11,172 nt of DNA from Phycisphaerales bacterium (GTDB lineage Bacteria > Planctomycetota > Phycisphaerae > Phycisphaerales > UBA1924), in contig SLFH01000069.1 in the NCBI GenBank assembly GCA_007124345.1, positions 1 through 11,172 of the forward strand. Reading direction: 5' to 3'. Below, in pieces: positions 6,726-11,172 of the stretch. Under the pieces are notes generated by a model that was not told where the DNA came from, ran no database searches, and saw only the letters and a program-made list of their open reading frames with translations. Within the stretch, counting starts at the first letter, position 1. Every line of letters begins with the position of its first letter. Position numbers and translations under genes: made by a program.

Positions 6726-7373
6726 TCAATCGCCTGGGCCGGTCGGTTCGAGGAATCGGTCGAGCGGCTTGAAGGTCGGCGTCATCGAGGGGAACTTCGG
6801 GGCGTGCGGGTCGTGGCAGTCGATGCAGCTCTTGCGCTTCTGGGGCCCCTTGGTGCGGTCCCAGAACCCGGTCATGCCCCCGTGCAGCCCCCGTTCGTAG
6901 TCGCGGGCCTGCGGCGCGTGGCACTGGGCGCACGAGAGCATCACATCGCGGTACTCGATCCGCGTCCCGTCGGCGAGGCGGAGGGCGTTGTAGTCGTCGG
7001 GGTTGTGGCAGGTCACGCAGGAGAGGTTGCCGTGCTGAAAGGTGAGTCCCTGATGGAACGCCATCGGCGGCTCGTCGGAGCTGCGACGGGCGGTGTTCGC
7101 ATCGAAGTTCGAGTGGCAGCTCGCGCACGACACGGTCACCGCGCGCCCCATGGAATCCACCCGATCGGTCACGACGCGAGGCCGGCCGTCGGGCAAACTA
7201 ATTTCTACAAGCCAGCGCGGCGTTTCGTCGGGCACCGCTTCGGTGCTCATTGTCGCGGCCAGAAACTCGCTCCTGGGCGACGCGCCGGCGCTCGTCATGA
7301 ACCGCACCAATCCGATGCTCAACAGGAGCGCCGCGAGCACAACGATCGGAATCAGAACACGCCCACGCATCAT
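6726..7373 (-). CDS. Membrane-anchored tetraheme cytochrome c
   Basis: The 215-residue protein has one N-terminal hydrophobic segment (about 7-24, MMRGRVLIPIVVLAALLLSIG), then four CxxCH heme-binding motifs at 83-87, 119-123, 148-152 and 183-187. The whole protein contains exactly eight histidines: the four proximal ones plus His107, His114, His164 and His190, as expected for four bis-His hemes. It is probably anchored in the membrane with the heme domain in the periplasm, passing electrons to or from the ferredoxin/NrfD pair downstream. It does not carry the recognisable NapC/NrfH heme pattern that I know. Start: ATG 7373 (or the adjacent ATG 7370) gives a normal signal anchor, with a weak AGAGA 7 bases upstream. 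A TTG at 7403 with AAAGGAA just upstream would add ten residues and is a real alternative. Confidence 0.87.
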   Translation of the reverse strand: MMRGRVLIPIVVLAALLLSIGLVRFMTSAGASPRSEFLAATMSTEAVPDETPRWLVEISLPDGRPRVVTDRVDSMGRAVTVSCASCHSNFDANTARRSSDEPPMAFHQGLTFQHGNLSCVTCHNPDDYNALRLADGTRIEYRDVMLSCAQCHAPQARDYERGLHGGMTGFWDRTKGPQKRKSCIDCHDPHAPKFPSMTPTFKPLDRFLEPTGPGD

Positions 7374-7406
7374 CGCGTCGTCTCTTTCAGGCCCTTGGCC
7401 CAACAG

Positions 7407-7426
7407 CGTTCCTTTGCTGCTGAACG
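7407..7426. promoter_or_regulatory. Inverted repeat CGTTC-N10-GAACG upstream of the tetraheme cytochrome
   Basis: Perfect 5-base arms CGTTC (7407-7411) and GAACG (7422-7426) are separated by 10 bases. The dyad lies 34-53 bases upstream of the cytochrome ATG at 7373. The same half-site recurs in the stronger dyad before napD. It may be an operator for a shared regulator, but 5-base arms alone are weak evidence. Confidence 0.3.
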
Positions 7427-7462
7427 AAGCGGGCCGGAGCGGGGTCGAGCGGTCGCAACAAG

Positions 7463-7492
7463 TTGACGGATCCTAGCAAAGTTCATTAGGCT
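7463..7492 (+). promoter_or_regulatory. Candidate sigma70-type promoter for napDAB
   Basis: TTGACG at 7463-7468 matches five of six -35 consensus bases. TAGGCT at 7487-7492 keeps the first, second and last -10 bases, with an 18-base spacer. Transcription would start near 7499 and give a leader of about 57 bases containing the 7514-7537 dyad and the napD ribosome binding site. This is assigned by inspection only. Confidence 0.4.
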
Positions 7493-7513
7493 CTGCATAT
7501 CCTTCATCACCCG

Positions 7514-7537
7514 CGGCGTTCGATCTTCAGAACGCCG
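7514..7537. promoter_or_regulatory. Perfect 8-base inverted repeat (operator or leader hairpin) before napD
   Basis: Arms CGGCGTTC (7514-7521) and GAACGCCG (7530-7537) are perfect complements around an 8-base centre GATCTTCA. The dyad lies 19-42 bases upstream of the napD start and immediately before its AGGAG ribosome binding site. As DNA it could bind a dimeric regulator just downstream of the predicted promoter. As RNA it would form a GC-rich hairpin in the leader. No U-run follows, so it is not an intrinsic terminator. Confidence 0.5.
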
Positions 7538-7555
7538 GTCAGGAGCGCGGCCTCG

Positions 7556-7840
7556 ATGCCCGTCAGCGGATTGATCCTGAGTCTCAGCGACGACCGCCGC
7601 CTCCGCGACGGCGCACTTGAAGCGATCAATCAACACACCGCCGTTTCGCTCGGCGAGATGCAGGGCCTCCGGCTGCCGATCGTCGTCGACACCCCAGACA
7701 GCGACGCCGACCGCGAGGTCTGGCAATGGCTGCACGAACTCCCCGGCGTGCTCTTTGTCGACCTCGTCTGCACCGACGCCTCCGACGACGCGCCCGAGGA
7801 CCCGACCGACCACCCCCTCACCAGGACCGGACGAACATGA
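7556..7840 (+). CDS. napD: NapD, chaperone for periplasmic nitrate reductase maturation
   Basis: NapD is a small cytoplasmic chaperone that binds the Tat signal peptide of NapA until cofactor loading is complete. This 94-residue protein fits the family in length and pattern: an opening strand PVSGLILSLSDD (2-13), a central LRLPIVVDTPD (38-48), a helix around DREVWQWLHELPGV (52-65) and a closing strand LFVDLVCTD (66-74), followed by an acidic tail. The ATG at 7556 has AGGAG at 7541-7545, ten bases upstream. The stop overlaps the napA start as ATGA, the usual tight coupling of chaperone and client. Confidence 0.92.
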   Translation: MPVSGLILSLSDDRRLRDGALEAINQHTAVSLGEMQGLRLPIVVDTPDSDADREVWQWLHELPGVLFVDLVCTDASDDAPEDPTDHPLTRTGRT

Positions 7841-10299
7841 CCACCATGCCAAAGACAGACCGGCGGGCGTTTCTGAAAGCCTCGGCGATGGCCGCCGCGA
7901 CCGCCGTCGCCGCCGGCGCCGCACGCTCCAAGGCGATCAGCCTCCCCGTGCTCGACGGCGAGCGCGACCCGCACACCGGCGTGAAGTGGAATAAAGGCGT
8001 CTGCCGCTTCTGCGGGACCGGCTGCCATGTCCGCGTAGGCGTCAAGGACGGACGCGTCGTCGCCATCGCCGGCGATGTCAGAGCCGATGTCAACCGCGGG
8101 CTCCTCTGCGTCAAGGGGTACCATGTCGGCAAGATCCTCTACGGCACAGACCGCCTCACCAAGCCGTTATTGCGACGGGGCGACCGCTACGAAGAGATCT
8201 CATGGGACAGGGCCATCGAGATCGTCGCCGAGAAGATCATGGAGGCGCCCGACCGCTTCGGGATCTACGGCAGCGGGCAGTGGACCATCGGCGAGGGCTT
8301 TGTCGCCAACAAGATGATGAAGGCCGGCCTGGGCAGCAACCAGATCGACGGCAACCCCCGCCTCTGCATGTCCTCGGCCGTCACCGGCTTCATCTCGACC
8401 TACGGCGTCGACGAGCCGGCGGGCTGCTACGACGACCTCGACGAGTGCGATGTGCTGATCATGTGGGGCAACAACCCCGCGGAGATGCACCCCGTCCTCT
8501 TCTCCCGCGTTGTTGATCGCCGGGCCAAGGGCGAGGAGGTGACGCTGATCGACATCAGCACCCGCCGCACGCGCACCACCGACCTCTGCCAGCACTACAT
8601 GGAGTTCAAGCCGCACGCGGACCTGGCGATCGCCAACGGGATCGCGCACCTGCTGATCAAGAACAAGACCTACGACCGCGACTTCGTCGAGAAGCACTGC
8701 AACTTCCGCCAGCTCGACCCGGACAACCCGGGCCTGATGACCGGCAAGGCGATGTCGTTCGAGGAGTACGCCGCGGCGGTCGAGGAGTACACGCCCGAGC
8801 GCGTCTCTGAGCTCTCGGGCCTTTCCGTCGAACAGATCCTCATGCTCGGCGATCTGTTCGGCAGGCGCGACATCCGCATCACCAGCCTTTGGTGCATGGG
8901 GATGAACCAGCACACGCGGGGCACCGCCATCAACTGCCTCGTCCACGGGATCCACCTGCTCAGCGGGCACTTCGGCAGGCCGGGCGACGCGCCGACAAGC
9001 CTCACCGGCCAGCCCTCGGCGTGCGGGACCGTCCGCGAGGTCGGCACGCTCTGCCACCTCCTCCCCGGCGGGATGCTCGTCGCCAACGCCGCCGACCGCG
9101 CCAAGGCCGAAGCACTCTGGAATGTCCCCGCAGGACGCATCCACCCCACCCCCGGCCACCACACCGTCGCGATGTTCGACAACTTCTGCACGCCCAAAGC
9201 CGAGGGCGGCGACATCGACACGCTCTGGGTCCAGGTCACCAACCCAGGCCAGACCCTGCCCAACCTCCACAAGCTCTTCAACCGCAAGAAAGACCTCGAC
9301 GAAAAATTCCTCATCGTCTCGGATGTCTACCCCACCGCCACCACGCGCCTGGCCGACCTCATCCTCCCCTCGGCGATGTGGGTCGAGAAGAACGGGATGT
9401 ACGGCAACTCCGAGCGCCGCACCCAGCAGTGGTTCAAAATGGTCGACCCGCCCGAAGGGGCCCGCGACGACTGCTGGCAGCTCGTCGCCGTCGCACGCAA
9501 ACTCCTCGACCTCGGTCACCCGGGCATGCGCGACAAGGACGGCAAGTGGCTCTTCGAGACCCGCGACGAGAACGGCGACGAGGTCCCCATCTGGGAGTGG
9601 GCGCACTACTACGACACCAATGTCGACGAACGCCTGTTCGAGGAGTACCGCCCCTTCTCCCGAATCAAACAGAAGGACCTCGCGCCCTACGAGGAGTATG
9701 TCAAGGCCCGGGGACTCCGCTGGCCCGTCGTCGAGCAGCCCGACGGGACCTGGCGCGAGACCCGCTTCCGCTTCTCCGGCTTCGACGACCCCTATGTCGC
9801 CGAGGGCGAGGAGTTCGACTTCTACCACTCGGTCACCAAGGACAGCCGCGCCCTGATCTGGTTCCGCCCGTGGGAGCCCCCGCCCGAGATCCCCGACGAG
9901 GAATACCCGTTCTGGCTCAACACCGGGCGCGTGATCGAGCACTGGCACTCGGGATCCATGACGCAACGAATCCCCGAGCTCCACCGCGCCGTCCCCCGCG
10001 CCTACGCCGAGCTGCACCCCGAAGACGCACGCGAGCTCGGCGTGCAACGGGGCGAGATGGTCCGTGTCGAATCACGCCGGGGCAAGATCGAGCTGCCCGT
10101 CTGGATCAACGGTCGCGGCAAGCCCCCACGCGGGCAGGTCTTCGTCCCGTTCTTCGATGAAACCAAGCTCATCAACGAGGTCACCCTCCACGAATTTGAC
10201 CCCTTCTCACGCCAGCCCGACTACAAGAAGTGCGCCGTCCGCGTGACGCCCGCCGCGCAGGGTTCGGCGGGCCGGCCCGCGCCCAGGCGGGGGGAGTAA
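7837..10299 (+). CDS. napA: NapA, periplasmic nitrate reductase catalytic subunit
   Basis: NapA reduces nitrate to nitrite in the periplasm with a Mo-bisMGD centre and one [4Fe-4S] cluster. The 820-residue length is close to the usual ~830. The N-terminus has a twin-arginine signal (DRRAFLKASAM, 8-18, then an Ala-rich stretch to about 29). Cluster ligands are Cys56, Cys59, Cys63 and Cys91, followed by Lys93, the conserved electron-relay lysine. The Mo ligand is Cys177 in GNPRLCMSSAV (172-182), which marks it as Nap/Nas-like and not a NarG-type (Asp) enzyme. Other signatures are TGRVIEHWHSGSMTQR (696-711) and NEVTLHEFDPFSRQPDYKK (780-798). The start at 7837 is chosen because it overlaps napD and places the Tat motif at the N-terminus; in-frame starts upstream lie inside napD. 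All ten Asp/Asn/His/Tyr-Val pairs use NAT-GTN codons. Confidence 0.98.
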   Translation: MTTMPKTDRRAFLKASAMAAATAVAAGAARSKAISLPVLDGERDPHTGVKWNKGVCRFCGTGCHVRVGVKDGRVVAIAGDVRADVNRGLLCVKGYHVGKILYGTDRLTKPLLRRGDRYEEISWDRAIEIVAEKIMEAPDRFGIYGSGQWTIGEGFVANKMMKAGLGSNQIDGNPRLCMSSAVTGFISTYGVDEPAGCYDDLDECDVLIMWGNNPAEMHPVLFSRVVDRRAKGEEVTLIDISTRRTRTTDLCQHYMEFKPHADLAIANGIAHLLIKNKTYDRDFVEKHCNFRQLDPDNPGLMTGKAMSFEEYAAAVEEYTPERVSELSGLSVEQILMLGDLFGRRDIRITSLWCMGMNQHTRGTAINCLVHGIHLLSGHFGRPGDAPTSLTGQPSACGTVREVGTLCHLLPGGMLVANAADRAKAEALWNVPAGRIHPTPGHHTVAMFDNFCTPKAEGGDIDTLWVQVTNPGQTLPNLHKLFNRKKDLDEKFLIVSDVYPTATTRLADLILPSAMWVEKNGMYGNSERRTQQWFKMVDPPEGARDDCWQLVAVARKLLDLGHPGMRDKDGKWLFETRDENGDEVPIWEWAHYYDTNVDERLFEEYRPFSRIKQKDLAPYEEYVKARGLRWPVVEQPDGTWRETRFRFSGFDDPYVAEGEEFDFYHSVTKDSRALIWFRPWEPPPEIPDEEYPFWLNTGRVIEHWHSGSMTQRIPELHRAVPRAYAELHPEDARELGVQRGEMVRVESRRGKIELPVWINGRGKPPRGQVFVPFFDETKLINEVTLHEFDPFSRQPDYKKCAVRVTPAAQGSAGRPAPRRGE

Positions 10300-10302
10300 G
10301 CC

Positions 10303-11154
10303 TTGGCCCAGCCAGAGGACATGAAGCCGGACACCGACACGCGGGCCGACCCCGCGCCGAGCCAGACCACGCGCCGCGCGACGCAGCTCTTCCTCGCCGG
10401 CGTGATCGGTATGTCGTTCGTCGGCCTCGTCGTGGGCATGCGCCAGGGCGTCCCGACGCACGATCCGCCCGAGTTCGAACACACGCCCGCCCCGCGCGGC
10501 GAGGCCATCCCCGCCATGACCTACGCCGAGTTCGACAGGCGCAAGCACGGCCCCAACCGCGACTGGCAGAGCAACCTCGCCGACCTCCAGCAACCCGAGG
10601 CCGACCTGTTCGCCCCCGTCGAGTTCGACGAGGCCGAGCGACAGGCCCTGCTCGAGGCCCGCGCCTCCCGCCGCGCCTTCGACGGCGCCCCGCCGACCAT
10701 CCCACACCCCGCCGACCAGATGACCTCCGCCAGCTGCATGGCCTGTCACGGCGAGGGCTTCACCATCAACGAGGTCTACGCACCGCGCATGTCCCACGCC
10801 TACATGCCAAGCTGCACGCAGTGCCATGTCGAGCAGCAGGCGAGCGATCTCCGCGTCACGCGCGAGTTCCAGAACCTCTTCGAGGGACTCTTCTCCTCCG
10901 GCCCGGGCGAGCGCGCGTGGGAGGGCGCACCGCCCACCATCCCCCACTCGACCTTCATGCGCGAGGACTGCATGGCCTGCCACGGGCCCAAGGGGCCCGA
11001 GCCCATCCGCACCTCCCACCCGTGGCAGACCAGCTGCATGCAGTGCCACGCCCCCTCGGCCGCGCTCGACCAGGGCGTGCACGACGAACTGCCCTCGTTC
11101 CTCCCACCCCTGCCCGTCTTCCTCCAGCAGCACCCGCCCGCCGAACCGGACTAG
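10303..11154 (+). CDS. napB: Membrane-anchored tetraheme NapB-like cytochrome with a tandem NapB motif set
   Basis: NapB is normally a small soluble diheme cytochrome that feeds electrons to NapA. This protein has 283 residues and four CxxCH motifs (145-149, 171-175, 223-227, 245-249). Residues 129-176 and 209-250 each show the NapB order: APPTIPH, CMACHG, a SH pair (SHA/SHP) and CxQCH. The distal-ligand candidates are His135 and His165 in the first copy, His215 and His239 in the second. The N-terminus has a hydrophobic segment (about 28-45, FLAGVIGMSFVGLVVG), probably an uncleaved anchor, and residues 50-128 are a linker of unknown fold. The start is TTG at 10303 with GGGGGAG ending 6 bases upstream; the next in-frame ATG (10321) lacks a well-spaced site. 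It lies 3 bases after napA. Confidence 0.9.
   Translation: MAQPEDMKPDTDTRADPAPSQTTRRATQLFLAGVIGMSFVGLVVGMRQGVPTHDPPEFEHTPAPRGEAIPAMTYAEFDRRKHGPNRDWQSNLADLQQPEADLFAPVEFDEAERQALLEARASRRAFDGAPPTIPHPADQMTSASCMACHGEGFTINEVYAPRMSHAYMPSCTQCHVEQQASDLRVTREFQNLFEGLFSSGPGERAWEGAPPTIPHSTFMREDCMACHGPKGPEPIRTSHPWQTSCMQCHAPSAALDQGVHDELPSFLPPLPVFLQQHPPAEPD
10687..11052 (+). repeat. Internal duplication of the diheme NapB motif inside the cytochrome gene
   Basis: Two copies, 10687-10830 and 10927-11052, start exactly 240 bases (80 codons) apart. Both begin with codons for APPTIPH and continue to CMACHG and CxQCH. The spacing from IPH to the first heme cysteine is 9 residues in copy 1 and 7 in copy 2. DNA identity is clear only in short stretches (for example TGCATGGCCTG in both), so the duplication is old and not an assembly artefact. 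Confidence 0.85.
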
Positions 11155-11172
11155 ATGCCAGACCAGCCAGAC
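11155..11172 (+). CDS. Possible start of a further gene (only six codons visible)
   Basis: An ATG directly follows the TAG stop of the NapB-like gene and opens a frame reading MPDQPD to the window edge. Tight spacing is usual in this locus, so this could be the next gene of the nap operon. No convincing ribosome binding site is visible, and nothing can be said about the product. Confidence 0.3.

Larger units (their letters stand above)
7374..7555. promoter_or_regulatory. Divergent control region between the cytochrome/Moco operon and napDAB
   Basis: This 182-bp gap separates the only two divergent starts in the window, so promoters for both operons must lie here. It is locally less GC-rich around 7455-7505 (AACAAGTTGAC, CAAAGTTCATTAG), as expected for promoter DNA. 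It contains a candidate rightward promoter, two dyads with CGTTC/GAACG half-sites, and AGGAG at 7541-7545 as ribosome binding site for napD. On the minus strand the best -10-like element is TAGGAT (7470-7475), which overlaps the rightward promoter, but no convincing -35 partner is visible. I see no clear FNR/DNR box and no reading frame that looks like a gene. Confidence 0.75.

Noticed and set aside
7463..7479. FNR/DNR-type box around TTGAC-GGATCC-TAGCAA
   Set aside because: The arms are unequal (two versus three bases beside the GGATCC centre) and do not match TTGAT-N4-ATCAA; the TTGAC is better explained as a -35 element.
7514..7537. Intrinsic terminator at the dyad before napD
   Set aside because: The stem is good but no T-run follows on either strand, and it sits directly before a start with a ribosome binding site.
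7726..7836. Upstream extension of napA to a start at 7726
   Set aside because: It lies within napD and would push the Tat signal 37 residues inward; ATG 7837 overlaps the napD stop and puts the signal at the N-terminus.
8200..10047. 615-codon open frame on the minus strand opposite napA
   Set aside because: It is the mirror of a strongly supported NapA coding frame, with a repetitive Val/Glu/Gly-rich translation and no domain; a by-product of codon bias.
7837..10299. NapA as an assimilatory (NasA) or formate dehydrogenase-type enzyme
   Set aside because: The Tat signal, the adjacent napD and NapB-like genes, and a Cys ligand in the NapA-type GNPRLCMSS context favour periplasmic nitrate reductase; no Sec codon is present.

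Overview
The window is a compact, GC-rich (roughly two thirds G+C) respiratory nitrate reduction locus. It consists of two divergent gene blocks that meet at a 182-bp control region (7374-7555). No rRNA, tRNA, insertion sequence or CRISPR array is visible. Gene content and style (periplasmic NapA with a NrfC/NrfD-type membrane module, no NapC or NapGH) point to an environmental Gram-negative bacterium. A planctomycete, perhaps of the Phycisphaerae, is my best guess, but it rests on impression and not on a marker gene.

Rightward block (7556 to the right edge): napD, napA and a NapB-like cytochrome. They encode the NapA maturation chaperone, the Tat-exported Mo-bisMGD/[4Fe-4S] catalytic subunit, and a membrane-anchored cytochrome that carries the diheme NapB motif set twice in tandem (four hemes, eight candidate His ligands). 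The last 18 bases may be the start of a further gene.

Leftward block (7373 down to the left edge): a membrane-anchored tetraheme cytochrome c, a Tat-exported ferredoxin-type subunit and a ten-helix NrfD-type quinol-interacting subunit. These are followed with almost no spacing by a nearly full molybdopterin cofactor set: moaA, a carboxymuconolactone-decarboxylase-family gene, moaD, moaE, moeA, moaC and a mogA/moaB gene cut by the window edge. Five of these junctions are 4-base ATGA/GTGA overlaps, so the block is very probably one translationally coupled operon.

Inferred working model: the NrfD/ferredoxin/tetraheme module oxidises quinol at the membrane and passes electrons through the NapB-like tetraheme protein to NapA, which reduces nitrate to nitrite in the periplasm. 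The Moa/Moe/Mog enzymes supply the molybdopterin that NapA needs. mobA (for bis-MGD), moeB (MoaD activation) and molybdate uptake genes are absent here and must lie elsewhere.

The points most worth a second look are the tandem-duplicated NapB, the near absence of the tetranucleotide ACGT (2 copies in 11.2 kb, with codon choice bent to avoid it), the Cys-to-Asn change in one cluster motif of the ferredoxin subunit, the CMD-family gene locked inside the cofactor operon, and two dyads with a shared half-site flanking the divergent promoters.
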